Below, piece after piece: positions 34,931-43,706 of a stretch of DNA of 64,000 nt. The notes below the pieces were generated by a model. The model searched no databases and was not told the DNA's origin. It saw only the letters and a program-made list of their open reading frames with translations. Each line of letters starts with the position of its first letter. The stretch's first letter is position 1. Source of the DNA: Flavobacterium soyangense. Lineage in GTDB: Bacteria > Bacteroidota > Bacteroidia > Flavobacteriales > Flavobacteriaceae. A program made the translations under genes and the position numbers. The DNA lies in the NCBI RefSeq assembly GCF_015277675.1, contig NZ_JADHEC010000009.1, positions 42,006-106,005 on the forward strand, read 5' to 3'.

Positions 34931-35263
34931 ATGCACGTAGAATTATCGCCTGATAAAAGATATTATAGCATTGGCGAAATTGCCAAAGCCTTTGATGTAA
35001 ATGCTTCGCTTATTCGTTTTTGGGATAGTGAGTTTGACATTTTGAAGCCAAAGAAAAATGCCAAAGGCAATCGAATGTTTACGCCCGAAGATGTGAAAAA
35101 CCTTCAATTGATTTATCATTTGGTTAAAGAAAGAGGTTTTACGCTTGAAGGTGCCAGAACGCATTTGAAGGAAGGACAAAAGAAAACATTGGATAAATTT
35201 GAAATTATCAGAAAACTGGAAACCATAAAAGTACAGTTGACGAATATTAAGAACGAATTATAG
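34931..35263 (+). CDS. Small MerR-family regulator
   Basis: 110 residues: MerR winged helix at residues 11-80 (YYSIGEIAKAFDVNASLIRF, then RMFTPEDVKNLQLIYHLVKE) with a short helical tail. It has no Cys, so it is not a metal sensor of the usual sort. Such short MerR proteins next to an M23 peptidase and LemA recur in Flavobacteriia. It probably acts as a dimeric DNA-binding protein; targets are unknown. Confidence 0.88.
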   Translation: MHVELSPDKRYYSIGEIAKAFDVNASLIRFWDSEFDILKPKKNAKGNRMFTPEDVKNLQLIYHLVKERGFTLEGARTHLKEGQKKTLDKFEIIRKLETIKVQLTNIKNEL

Positions 35264-35322
35264 ATTTTTGATTACAGATTTTAAAAACAAAAACTAAATA
35301 TTAAACTTTAAATTAAACAAAA

Positions 35323-35916
35323 ATGGATTTTAAAAAATTTTTACCTTGGATTATTGTAGCTGTATTTGTCATTGGAATTTACAGTTGGGTTAAAGGAATT
35401 AATAATACTGCGGTGACCTTAAGTCAAACCGTTGAGCAAACCTGGGGAGATGTACAAACGTCTTACCAAAGAAGAAATGACCTTATCGGAAACTTGGTAA
35501 ATACAGTAAAAGGTGCTGCTGATTTCGAAAAAAGCACATTGACAGCTGTAATTGAAGCGAGAGCTAAAGCCACTTCAATAACTGTGGATCCAAAAAATAT
35601 TACACCAGAACAATTGGCACAATTCAATTCGGCACAATCGGGAGTTTCCTCATCTTTATCAAGATTATTAGTAACTGTAGAAAAATATCCTGAACTAAAA
35701 GCCAATGCCAATTTCTTGAAATTACAGGACGAATTAGCAAGCACCGAGAACCAAATTCTAACAGCCAGAACACGTTTCAATGAAGCCGTTATGCCTTACA
35801 ACACTCACATCAAAACGTTTCCAAATAACTTATTTGCAGGAATGTTTGGCTTCAAGGAAAAAGCGTATTTCCAATCAGTGGCTGGTGCTGAAAAACCTGT
35901 TGAAGTAAAATTCTAA
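35323..35916 (+). CDS. lemA: LemA family protein
   Basis: 197 residues. A single N-terminal membrane helix (FLPWIIVAVFVIGIYSWVKG, about 6-25) is followed by a long antiparallel helical bundle, with the family hallmarks WGDVQTSYQRRNDLIGNLVN (about 41-60) and NQILTARTRFNEAVMPYN. It is an inner-membrane protein of unclear biochemical role. It is coupled in many genomes, as here, to TPM-domain genes directly downstream. Confidence 0.93.
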   Translation: MDFKKFLPWIIVAVFVIGIYSWVKGINNTAVTLSQTVEQTWGDVQTSYQRRNDLIGNLVNTVKGAADFEKSTLTAVIEARAKATSITVDPKNITPEQLAQFNSAQSGVSSSLSRLLVTVEKYPELKANANFLKLQDELASTENQILTARTRFNEAVMPYNTHIKTFPNNLFAGMFGFKEKAYFQSVAGAEKPVEVKF

Positions 35917-35973
35917 TCCTCCCCAACCCCTCCAAAGGAAAGGTTTAACAAAAGGAATTTAAAAAATAATAAA

Positions 35974-36411
35974 ATGTCAAAAGTTGAAGATTTTTTAACC
36001 AAAGAAGAAGAACAAGAGATTGTTGAGGCTATTCGTATGGCTGAAAAAGAAACTTCTGGCGAGATTAGAGTTCATATAGAAAAAACAACTTCCAAAATTC
36101 CCTTTGACAGGGCTTTGGAAGTTTTTCAATTATTGAAAATGGATGAAACCCAGCTCAAAAATGGAGTTTTAATTTATTTGGCCGTAAAAGACAAAGCCTT
36201 CGTAGTTTGCGGAGACAAAGGCATTAATGACGTGGTTTCTGATGATTTTTGGGTTTCAACAAAAGAAGCGATGGCGACTCAATTCAAAACCGGAAATTTC
36301 AAACAAGGACTTATTGATGGTATCGCTAAAGCTGGTACACAATTGCAGAAATACTTTCCGTATGAAGAAGGAGATACAAATGAATTATCAAACGAAATAT
36401 CAAAAGGATAA
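35974..36411 (+). CDS. TPM-domain protein (soluble)
   Basis: 145 residues, no signal peptide or membrane helix. TPM fold: FLTKEEEQEIVEAIRMAEKE at the start, SGEIRVHIEK, then VLIYLAVKDKAFVVCGDKGI and NFKQGLIDGIAKAG. TPM domains occur in bacterial and plant proteins linked to membrane repair or photosystem maintenance; activity here is unknown. Its stop overlaps the start of the next TPM gene by one base. Confidence 0.88.
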   Translation: MSKVEDFLTKEEEQEIVEAIRMAEKETSGEIRVHIEKTTSKIPFDRALEVFQLLKMDETQLKNGVLIYLAVKDKAFVVCGDKGINDVVSDDFWVSTKEAMATQFKTGNFKQGLIDGIAKAGTQLQKYFPYEEGDTNELSNEISKG

Positions 36412-37205
36412 TGTTATTACACAAAAAAAATACTTCAATTTTCCTGAAACTACTCGTTTGTTTCCTATTCACACAAATCAGTTTTGCTCAGTTTACAATA
36501 CCTGCAAAACCAGATTTCCAAACTTCGGTTTATGATTATGCCAATGTTTTAAGTGCATCCGAAAAATCACAATTAGAAGAAAAACTTATCAAATATTCTG
36601 ATTCTACCACAACTCAAATTGTCGTTATTACCATCGAAAGTTTGAAAGGCGAAGATGTCAGCCAGTTAGCTACAAAATGGGGACAAACTTGGGGAATTGG
36701 AGGAACAGCCAAAGATGATAATGGGGTTATCATTCTTTTATCAAAAGCAGAAAGAAAAATTGCAATCAATCCAGGTTACGGACTCGAAGATCGATTGACA
36801 GCAGGAATTGGGGGCGAAATAATCAGGAATGTCATCATTCCCGAATTTAAAGCAGGAAGTTATTACAATGGTTTAGACAAAGGAGTTGATGCTCTTTTTG
36901 ATGTTTTCAAAGGCAAATACAAAGGAGAAAGAAAACAGACCAAAGAAAAAGATTTTCCCATTTTACCAATCATAATTATTGTAATCGTCATTCTTGTATT
37001 AATTTCCAGAAACAAAAACAGCGGCGGAAATTCAGGTAATTCTGGTGGTGGACCAAGTTTGCTTGATATAATTATCTTAAGCAGTTTGGGTCGAAACAGC
37101 GGTGGAGGAGGTTTTGGCGGCAGTTCGTCAGGTGGAGGAGGAGGCTTTGGTGGAGGCTTCGGTGGCGGAGGATTCTCTGGTGGAGGAAGCAGCGGAAGTT
37201 GGTAA
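36411..37205 (+). CDS. TPM-domain membrane protein with glycine-rich tail
   Basis: 264 residues: signal peptide (ending FTQISFAQ, about 27), a periplasmic TPM domain (about 40-170: VYDYANVLSASEKSQLEEKL, GVIILLSKAERKIAINPGYG), one membrane helix (ILPIIIIVIVILVLI, about 186-200), then a tail almost wholly of Gly and Ser with Phe (GGGGFGGGFGGGGFSGGGSS). This is the usual architecture of the LemA-associated TPM partner (YgcG-like). It is co-transcribed with the preceding TPM gene and LemA. Confidence 0.9.
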   Translation: MLLHKKNTSIFLKLLVCFLFTQISFAQFTIPAKPDFQTSVYDYANVLSASEKSQLEEKLIKYSDSTTTQIVVITIESLKGEDVSQLATKWGQTWGIGGTAKDDNGVIILLSKAERKIAINPGYGLEDRLTAGIGGEIIRNVIIPEFKAGSYYNGLDKGVDALFDVFKGKYKGERKQTKEKDFPILPIIIIVIVILVLISRNKNSGGNSGNSGGGPSLLDIIILSSLGRNSGGGGFGGSSSGGGGGFGGGFGGGGFSGGGSSGSW

Positions 37206-37252
37206 ATCAGATAACAAATTGCAATTGAAAATAAATTCGTTAAAAAAAATAT

Positions 37253-37666
37253 ATGCTTTCAAACAAAACTAAATATGCCCTTAAAGCATTGCTTTATTTG
37301 GCTCAACAAGAGGAAGGTTTTATCGCTAAAACTATGGATATTGCCGAAGGTGCCAATATTCCCAAAAAGTTTTTGGAGCAAATATTATTAGAATTAAAAA
37401 GAGGGCATTTTGTAAGCAGTAAACAAGGAAAATTTGGAGGATATTATCTTATAAAATCTAAAAATACGATAACATTAGCAGATATTCATCGATTATTTGA
37501 CGGGGCGATAGCTTTACTTCCTTGCGCCTCTTTAAACTTTTACGAACCTTGTTTAGACTGTAAAACCGAGTCTGAATGCCTGCTAAGACTAGGATTAATA
37601 GCGGTTCGAGAAAAGACTTTGGATGCAATGAAAAGCATCACTATTGCTTCATTGGCACAAAAATAA
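37253..37666 (+). CDS. Rrf2-family regulator (second copy in the window)
   Basis: 137 residues: Rrf2 winged helix (MLSNKTKYALKALLYLAQQE; IPKKFLEQILLELKR; GKFGGYYLI) plus a Cys-rich loop, PCASLNFYEPCLDCKTESEC (about 90-109). The four-Cys pattern differs from that of the Rrf2 protein at 6.5 kb and resembles CymR/IscR-like members, which may bind a cluster or a partner enzyme. It is 47 bases after the TPM gene. The target is unknown. Confidence 0.85.
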   Translation: MLSNKTKYALKALLYLAQQEEGFIAKTMDIAEGANIPKKFLEQILLELKRGHFVSSKQGKFGGYYLIKSKNTITLADIHRLFDGAIALLPCASLNFYEPCLDCKTESECLLRLGLIAVREKTLDAMKSITIASLAQK

Positions 37667-37758
37667 AAAAATATTTTTTAAACTCTACTTGTTTTATAGA
37701 ATTGACTATATGTTAGCACAAGATTTAAAAACCAAATGTCTTTTTAAATCTAAAAAAA

Positions 37759-38550
37759 TTACCTCACTTTACTTCTCAACACAAAATAATGCAAGAGTTT
37801 TGGGAAAAATCGTTTCAGATATACGCCCAAAACTTCTTTTCCTCCAATATACGCTTCGAATTTATTAGACTCAACCGCTTTTACAAATTTCTTAGCAAAA
37901 ACAGCTACTGCCATTCCGTTTTTCGTGGCTTCATCTTCTTGATTTTGGCTTGAGCCATTTGCAGTTAAGGCATTTTTTGCCACATTGGTTTGGATAAATC
38001 CAGGACAAATAAGTGTTACGTCCAGAAAATCTTTATAATGTTCCATCCTTAAAACATCAAAGAAACCGTGAAGTGCATGTTTTGCGCCACAATAACCGGA
38101 ACGATAAGGTGATCCAAATTTTCCCATCAAACTGGTAATCGTTACAAAATGTCCGCTTTTGTTTTTTATGAAATGTGGGAGCAAAGCTTTGGTCAAAGCA
38201 ACAGTCCCAAGATAATCAACTTCAATGAGTTTTTTATCGACTTCAAAATCAGTTTCGGCGATAAGTGAACGCTGGCTAACTCCTCCATTGTTGACGAGAA
38301 TGTCTATCTTTCCAAAGGCTGCGACGGCTTTTTCTGCATTGTTTTTGGCATTGCCAAAATCAGCCAAATCAAAAGGCAATACCACAACTTCGGCAATAGC
38401 ACATTTTGATTTTACCAGTTCTAAGGCTTCAATATTTCGCGCCGAAAGTATCAATTTGCAGTTTTTTCGAGACAATTCATAGGCTAAAGCCTCGCCTATT
38501 CCGCTTGAAGCGCCCGTAATCCAAACTACTTTGCCGTTTATTGATTTCAT
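37759..38550 (-). CDS. Short-chain dehydrogenase/reductase
   Basis: 263 residues, classical SDR. NAD(P)-binding TGASSGIGEALAYELSRK (about 12-29), NNGGVSQRS (about 88), catalytic Ser in TITSLMGKFG (about 138), and Tyr/Lys in YRSGYCGAKHALHGF (about 149-163). It is similar to the SDR7/DHRS-like oxidoreductases; the substrate is unknown. It ends convergently with the Rrf2 gene. Confidence 0.92.
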   Translation of the reverse strand: MKSINGKVVWITGASSGIGEALAYELSRKNCKLILSARNIEALELVKSKCAIAEVVVLPFDLADFGNAKNNAEKAVAAFGKIDILVNNGGVSQRSLIAETDFEVDKKLIEVDYLGTVALTKALLPHFIKNKSGHFVTITSLMGKFGSPYRSGYCGAKHALHGFFDVLRMEHYKDFLDVTLICPGFIQTNVAKNALTANGSSQNQEDEATKNGMAVAVFAKKFVKAVESNKFEAYIGGKEVLGVYLKRFFPKLLHYFVLRSKVR

Positions 38551-38656
38551 CTGTTTATAATATTTGTTTTTTATCGGAAGATGGAACGCCCATAATCGTA
38601 TCCCTGTTTGTCAATGTTAATTGTAATGGGCGTTTCATTTTTTTATAAAAATAAAA

Positions 38657-38692
38657 AAAGTTTATCGAGCTTTTGCAAACTCCATAAACTTT
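38657..38692 (-). terminator. Terminator of der
   Basis: On the minus strand AAAGTTTAT, an 18-base loop, ATAAACTTT and a run of T. It begins 25 bases after the der stop. Confidence 0.7.
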
Positions 38693-38716
38693 CATTTAGA
38701 ATCAAGAAAGAAAAGA

Positions 38717-40027
38717 CTATTTCTCTCTAATATAAATATCGATTGGAACTCCGGAAAAATCCCAGTTTTCCCGAATTTTATTTTCGAGGTATCGTTTGTA
38801 AGGCTCTTTAACATATTGCGGCATATTGGCAAAAAAAACAAACTGTGGCGTCAATGTTGGCAATTGCATACAATATTTAATTTTTACGTATTTCCCTTTT
38901 GTTGCTGGCGGAGGATAAGCCTCGATAACTTTCAACATAAATTCGTTGAATTTTGAAGTCGCAATTCGTTGTTTTCTGTTTTCGAAAACCTGAACTGTTG
39001 CTTCAAGTGCTTTCAACAAACGTTGTTTTGTCAATGCCGAAACAAAAAGAATGGGCACATCTGTAAATGGCATTAATTCTTCCCTAATTTTAGCTTCGTA
39101 ATCACGGGTTGACATTGTGTCTTTTTCGACCAAATCCCATTTATTTACTAAAATCACAACTCCTTTTCGGTTTTTTTCGGCCAACCAAAAAATGCTTTGG
39201 TCCTGACCTTCAAATCCGCGAGTTGCATCAATAATCAAGATACAAATATCAGCATGTTCAATTGCACGAACCGAACGCATCACCGAATAAAACTCTAAAT
39301 CTTCCTTCACTTTTGCTTTACGACGAATTCCGGCAGTATCTACCAAGTTGAATTCGAATCCAAAACGGTCAAATTTAGTATCAATTGCATCACGTGTAGT
39401 TCCCGCAATGTCTGTAACCATAAAACGTTCTTTGCCAATCAAGGCATTTATAAAGCTCGATTTTCCAGCATTAGGGCGACCTACAACTGCAAAACGAGGC
39501 AAAACAACTTCTTCTTGGACTGGTTCTGGTTTCACTGGAAAAGCATCAATCACTGCATCCAATAAATCTCCTGTTCCACTTCCTGAGATACTCGCAAAAG
39601 TATAAAATTCGCCTAAACCTAAGTTATAAAACTCGAGAGCATCCTTTTCACGCATAGCATTATCAACCTTATTTACGGCAAGTAAAACAGGTTTTTTTAC
39701 CTTACGTAAAAGTCTGGCAACAATATCGTCCATTGGCGTAATGCCTTCTTCAACATCTACAACAAAAATAATTACGTCGGCTTCATCAATGGCAAGTTCT
39801 ACTTGTTTACGGATTTCGCCTTCAAAAACGTCATCCGATCCACGAACGTAACCACCCGTATCAATCACAGAAAATTCTTTTCCGTTCCACTCGCTTTTAC
39901 CATAGTTTCTATCTCGGGTCACCCCAGATACTGAATCTACAATAGCTTCTCTTCTTTGTATCAGCCTATTAAAAAGGGTCGATTTCCCTACATTAGGTCT
40001 TCCTACTATGGCTACAATGTTATTCAT
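38717..40027 (-). CDS. der: Ribosome assembly GTPase Der (EngA)
   Basis: 436 residues with the tandem G domains diagnostic of Der. Domain 1: [14 protein letters not shown] (about 8-21), DTGG and NKVD. Domain 2: [14 protein letters not shown] (about 182-195), DTAGI and NKWD (about 296). A C-terminal KH-like domain ends in YIREK. It acts in 50S subunit maturation. It appears to be monocistronic here, with a hairpin terminator. Confidence 0.97.
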   Translation of the reverse strand: MNNIVAIVGRPNVGKSTLFNRLIQRREAIVDSVSGVTRDRNYGKSEWNGKEFSVIDTGGYVRGSDDVFEGEIRKQVELAIDEADVIIFVVDVEEGITPMDDIVARLLRKVKKPVLLAVNKVDNAMREKDALEFYNLGLGEFYTFASISGSGTGDLLDAVIDAFPVKPEPVQEEVVLPRFAVVGRPNAGKSSFINALIGKERFMVTDIAGTTRDAIDTKFDRFGFEFNLVDTAGIRRKAKVKEDLEFYSVMRSVRAIEHADICILIIDATRGFEGQDQSIFWLAEKNRKGVVILVNKWDLVEKDTMSTRDYEAKIREELMPFTDVPILFVSALTKQRLLKALEATVQVFENRKQRIATSKFNEFMLKVIEAYPPPATKGKYVKIKYCMQLPTLTPQFVFFANMPQYVKEPYKRYLENKIRENWDFSGVPIDIYIREK

Positions 40028-40165
40028 AATCTAATTTCTAATATTTACTTCGTCCGTTCTACCATCTCTGGTCTCGGGCTGCAAAGGTAGTGTTAAATAC
40101 CATAATATCAATTTTTTTACTATTTTGCACTCCTATTAATAAAACCGAACCAAAAAACTACCGTT

Positions 40166-40663
40166 ATGGATGCCAATAATGAAATACGACTCCGCCTGCG
40201 TTTTTACAAAGATGTGCATGAAAACATAGATGCTGTTCGTCAAAAATTCGAAAATTATAAAGTTAATTGCACCGAAGATTGTTATCTTAAGATCAAACAC
40301 AATCACATTTGGATGAATATGCCCGAATCGAAACGCGAATATTGGTCGCCACACTTGCATTTGGAATTAGAACCAAAAGAAAATAACGAAACCCACATCC
40401 GTGGATTGTTTGGCCCAGAACCCACTTTATGGACACTTTTTATGTTTCTGCATTTTATGGTTGCGGGAATTTTTGTAATTTTTAGCACCATCGCTTACTC
40501 CAATTATGTCTTGAAACAACCGACAACAATGGATTTAATCGTGATGCTGCTAATGGTTATCGTTTGGCTTTTGCTTTATTTCATTGCCAAACAAATCCGG
40601 TTTAAAGGCAACGGACAAATGAATGAATTGGAAGGGAAGTTTTTGGAGATTTTGGAATCGTAG
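40166..40663 (+). CDS. Conserved hypothetical protein with two membrane helices
   Basis: 165 residues. The first about 85 are soluble and hydrophilic, including KHNHIWMNMPESKREYWSPH and LHLELEPKENNETHIRG. A hairpin of two membrane helices follows (LWTLFMFLHFMVAGIFVIFS, about 91-110; LIVMLLMVIVWLLLYFIA, about 125-142), with a short charged tail. I do not recognise a named domain. It lies between der (divergent) and era (convergent) on its own; TATTTTG about 35 bases upstream is a weak -7 candidate. Confidence 0.75.
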   Translation: MDANNEIRLRLRFYKDVHENIDAVRQKFENYKVNCTEDCYLKIKHNHIWMNMPESKREYWSPHLHLELEPKENNETHIRGLFGPEPTLWTLFMFLHFMVAGIFVIFSTIAYSNYVLKQPTTMDLIVMLLMVIVWLLLYFIAKQIRFKGNGQMNELEGKFLEILES

Positions 40664-40708
40664 TTTTTCCTTGGAGCTATTTACTTCGTCAGTTCGCTTC
40701 GCTCGTGT

Positions 40709-40778
40709 CCCGCTTTACACTTCAATCTTTTTTTCGGTAAAAAAAACCTCAAAAAAGGATTTCCGTTGCAATCGGGGC
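40709..40778 (-). repeat. Dispersed flavobacterial intergenic repeat, copy 2
   Basis: On the minus strand it runs from GCCCCGATTGCAACGGAAAT, through ATCCTTTTTTGAGG and the fold-back ACCGAAAAAAAGATTGAAG to AAAGCGGG. It shares the order GCCCC...AAATCCTTTT...AAAAAAG...ATTGAA...AGC.GG with copy 1 at 33723-33793. Confidence 0.65.
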
Positions 40779-40843
40779 TAAAAAGTTGAAAGATTTTTAT
40801 AGTGTTTTTACCCTTCTCCAAAATGACAAAAACCTCTAATTAA

Positions 40844-41725
40844 CTATTGATTATACCCAAACCTCTTCAACATATTGGCGTTGCTTCTCCAGTTTTTATT
40901 TACTTTTACGTACAATTCGATGTGGATTTGTTTTCCGAAAAACTTCTCTAAATCGGCACGAGATTCCATTCCTACTTGTTTCAGGGCGGCACCTTTGTGG
41001 CCAATTATGATTCCTTTTTGAGTTTCGCGTTCCACCATAATCAGGGAGCGTATTCGGATGATGTTTTCGTCTTCAAAGAATTCTTCGGTTACGATTTCGA
41101 CAGCATACGGAATTTCCTTGCTGTAATTCAACAAGATTTTTTCGCGAATGGTTTCGTTTACAAAGAAACGTTCCGGTTTGTCCGTCAATTGGTCTTTTGG
41201 ATAATAAGCAGGAGATTCTGGCAATAATTCAATTATTCTTTGGAAAACTTCAGGAACATTGAAGTTCTGCAAAGCTGATATTGGATAAATCTCGGCGTTG
41301 GGAACTTTCTCGGTCCAAAAAGCAACTTGAGTTTCTAATTGCTCTTGATTGGAATTATCAATTTTGTTCAATAACAACAAAACTGGAATTGTAGAATGGA
41401 TAATTTTATTAAAAAAAGCTTCATCTTTCAATTCTTGTTCGCCAATTTCAACCATATAAATCAAAATATCGGCATCTTCAAAAGCGGATTTCACGAAATT
41501 CATCATCGATTCCTGCATTTCATAAGCGGGCTTGATGATTCCTGGTGTATCGGACAAGATTAACTGAAAATCTTCGCCGTTTACAATCCCTAATATTCGA
41601 TGACGGGTGGTTTGTGCTTTTGATGTGATGATGGATAATCTTTCGCCAACGAAGGCATTCATTAAGGTTGATTTCCCTACGTTTGGATTTCCTATTATAT
41701 TTACAAAACCTGCTTTATGTGCCAT
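40844..41725 (-). CDS. era: GTPase Era
   Basis: 293 residues: one G domain ([19 protein letters not shown], about 12-30; DTPG about 59; NKID about 120) and the C-terminal KH domain that binds 16S rRNA 3' end, with the signature IIGHKGAALKQVG (about 238-250). It is an essential factor in 30S maturation. The KH signature distinguishes it from Der. It is followed convergently by the gene at 40166, about 180 bases away. Confidence 0.97.
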   Translation of the reverse strand: MAHKAGFVNIIGNPNVGKSTLMNAFVGERLSIITSKAQTTRHRILGIVNGEDFQLILSDTPGIIKPAYEMQESMMNFVKSAFEDADILIYMVEIGEQELKDEAFFNKIIHSTIPVLLLLNKIDNSNQEQLETQVAFWTEKVPNAEIYPISALQNFNVPEVFQRIIELLPESPAYYPKDQLTDKPERFFVNETIREKILLNYSKEIPYAVEIVTEEFFEDENIIRIRSLIMVERETQKGIIIGHKGAALKQVGMESRADLEKFFGKQIHIELYVKVNKNWRSNANMLKRFGYNQ

Positions 41726-41783
41726 ATTATTGTTCTTTATACTAATAACAAAAAAGCCACTCTTTTCAGAATGGCTTGCTTAG

Positions 41784-41856
41784 TAGCGGGAACAGGACTC
41801 GAACCTGTGACCTTCGGGTTATGAGCCCGACGAGCTGCCTACTGCTCTATCCCGCG
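41784..41856 (-). tRNA. Initiator tRNA-fMet (CAT)
   Basis: A full 73-nt cloverleaf reads on the minus strand. Acceptor CGCGGGA/TCCCGCT, D stem GAGC/GCTC, anticodon stem TCGGG/CCCGA with loop CTCATAA, T stem ACAGG/CCTGT with TTCGAGT. Two initiator marks are present: the first base pair is unpaired (C1 with U72; C1-A72 in E. coli), and three G-C pairs close the anticodon stem. CCA is not encoded. The discriminator is A73. Confidence 0.93.
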
Positions 41857-42035
41857 TTGTTTCGGGTGCAAAGATACGACGAATTTTAATAAATGCAAGC
41901 GATTTATAAAAATATGTTTAAGTTTTCTCTATTAAACTGACAGGAGGGCATTTAAAACATAAAAATTGAATGTCGTTTAGGGAATTTAATTTTTGTAGTT
42001 AGTATAATACTTTTTAAAACTCGATATTCAAAAAA

Positions 42036-42063
42036 AAACCTGCAATTTATACATTGCAGGTTT
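42036..42063 (-). terminator. Terminator of the LRR gene
   Basis: AAACCTGCAAT (42036-42046) pairs with ATTGCAGGTTT (42053-42063) around TTATAC. A run of T follows on the minus strand. It is 29 bases after the LRR stop. Confidence 0.9.
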
Positions 42064-42091
42064 AACAAATTAAACTATAAACTATTTTAAA

Positions 42092-42946
42092 TTATTCTTC
42101 GGAAGCTAAAGCAGAATTTCTATCCGTTTTTACAGTCAATGCCACAGCTAAACCTTTTTTGTTGATCATAGTCATATTTAGCACGTCTAATTTTGCCAAA
42201 TCTTTAGATACTAAACCACTAAACTGATTATAGGAAACATTCATCTCTTTTAGGTTTTTCAATTTTTCTATATCAAGAGGAAACTGACCAACCATTTTAT
42301 TATCAAATAAACTTAATTGTTGAAGGGCTGTTAAATTTGAAACCGAAGCACTCAATGTTCCTGATATTTGGTTGCTGTTTAAAAGCAATATTTTTAAATT
42401 TTTCAACTCATAAAGAGAAGATGGTATTTGACCTTCAATTTCATTATTATATAAGGACAAGGTTTCTAAATTACTTAAGCCTCCTATTTCAGAAGGGATA
42501 TTTCCTGAAAAATTATTCATAAACAGAGCCAAAGTTTTCAATGAATATAACTCTCCAATTGAAGCAGGAATTGATCCGGATAATTTATTAAACGATAAAT
42601 TAAGTGATTCCAGTGATTTCATATTCCCAATTGTAGAAGGAATGTTTCCTGAAATAGCGTTTTTATATAAATTAAAAGTTTTCAAATATATTAAGTCTGA
42701 AACTTCTGAAGGTAAAACCCCAACTAAATTGTTGTTAGGCAATTGAATTGACACCACCTTGTCATCTTGGATTCCTATACCATACCAAGAAGAAACGGGC
42801 GATTTTAAATCCCATTTTGAAGTCCAATTTGCTCCATTTGTAGCATTGTACAATTTTATTAGTGCGCTTTTTTCAGAAACTGAAACATCAGCTTTCATTA
42901 TAAATGAAAACATAATTATTAACAATAATGAGTATATATTTTTCAT
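42092..42946 (-). CDS. Secreted leucine-rich-repeat protein
   Basis: 284 residues: Sec signal peptide (ending SFIMKADV, about 18), an N-terminal cap with the plant-LRR-like LYNATNGANWTSKWDL (about 31-46), then seven or eight repeats of about 24 residues of the plant-specific type (LxxLxxLNLSFNKLSGSIP, e.g. about 106-124; NLETLSLYNNEIEGQIPSSL). The last about 35 residues leave the pattern, with no type IX secretion tail obvious. It is likely a surface or periplasmic binding protein; the ligand is unknown. Confidence 0.88.
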   Translation of the reverse strand: MKNIYSLLLIIMFSFIMKADVSVSEKSALIKLYNATNGANWTSKWDLKSPVSSWYGIGIQDDKVVSIQLPNNNLVGVLPSEVSDLIYLKTFNLYKNAISGNIPSTIGNMKSLESLNLSFNKLSGSIPASIGELYSLKTLALFMNNFSGNIPSEIGGLSNLETLSLYNNEIEGQIPSSLYELKNLKILLLNSNQISGTLSASVSNLTALQQLSLFDNKMVGQFPLDIEKLKNLKEMNVSYNQFSGLVSKDLAKLDVLNMTMINKKGLAVALTVKTDRNSALASEE

Positions 42947-43126
42947 AACGCCCCTTTTTTACATTAATTATAAGCTAAAGTACATGCAAAATCGTTAACT
43001 AACAAATATAATCGATGAAATACGCAAATTAAAAAAATAAAATAGTTTTTTTCTTACAATAAAATAAAAAAGGTAAATAATAATTTCAAATCATGAATAT
43101 TTTATAAGTCAAAGAAAAAAAATTAA

Positions 43127-43134
43127 TACATTTG
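43127..43134 (+). promoter_or_regulatory. -7 element of the DUF1761 gene
   Basis: TACATTTG is a full match to TAnnTTTG, 25 bases before the ATG at 43160. Confidence 0.6.
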
Positions 43135-43159
43135 ATATAACAACTTTAAATACAAAAGA

Positions 43160-43651
43160 ATGGAATTTAACTTATTAGCAGTATTAATTGCTGCATTATC
43201 ATCATTTGTGGTAGGATTTATATGGTATAATCCAAAAGTTTTTGGAACTATTTGGATGAAAGAAGCTGGATTAACCAAAGAACAAATTGAAAAAGGGAAT
43301 ATGTTGAAAATCTATGGTCTTACGTTTGCATATTCATTTATATTGGCTTTCATTATGATGCCTGTTTTAGTAATCCATCAAATGGGAGCCATAAGTATGG
43401 TTGGAGGATCACAGTTAGTTGAGAATGCTAAACCTTCCTATTTAGCCTTTATGGCAGATTACGGTGATGTTTTCCGTACTTATAAGCACGGCGCTCTTCA
43501 TGGATTTATATCGGGAATATTTCTAGCTACACCAGTCATTGCCATAAATGGATTATTTGAACGAAAAACTTGGAAATATATAGCTATTCAAGGCGGTTAT
43601 TGGATAGTTACCATGACAATTATGGGTTCAATTATTTGTGGTTGGAAATAA
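43160..43651 (+). CDS. DUF1761 membrane protein
   Basis: 163 residues, four predicted membrane helices in the inner membrane. The N-terminal segment AALSSFVVGFIWYNPKVFGTIWMKE (first 20: AALSSFVVGFIWYNPKVFGT, about 11-30) is the family hallmark, followed by a short hydrophilic helix (AGLTKEQIEKGNMLKIYG). The function of DUF1761 is unknown. A promoter precedes it, and the next gene has its own -7 element 31 bases downstream of this stop. Confidence 0.88.
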   Translation: MEFNLLAVLIAALSSFVVGFIWYNPKVFGTIWMKEAGLTKEQIEKGNMLKIYGLTFAYSFILAFIMMPVLVIHQMGAISMVGGSQLVENAKPSYLAFMADYGDVFRTYKHGALHGFISGIFLATPVIAINGLFERKTWKYIAIQGGYWIVTMTIMGSIICGWK

Positions 43652-43681
43652 TTTTAACATTTAATTACAATATAATCGCTC

Positions 43682-43689
43682 TACATTTG
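43682..43689 (+). promoter_or_regulatory. -7 element deciding the start of the FemAB-like gene
   Basis: TACATTTG, a full match to TAnnTTTG. Its last base is the G of a GTG codon that would otherwise be the longest start (43689); the message must begin after it. So the TTG at 43707 is the better start, with a leader of only about 10-15 bases. Confidence 0.5.
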
Positions 43690-43706
43690 TGGGCGATTTT
43701 TTTTAT

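Noticed and set aside
38585..38634. Hairpin AACGCCCAT/ATGGGCGTT with T-run between the SDR and der genes as a small-RNA gene
   Set aside because: The loop is 32 bases long, no promoter is evident on the plus strand and no plus-strand gene precedes it closely; too weak to call.
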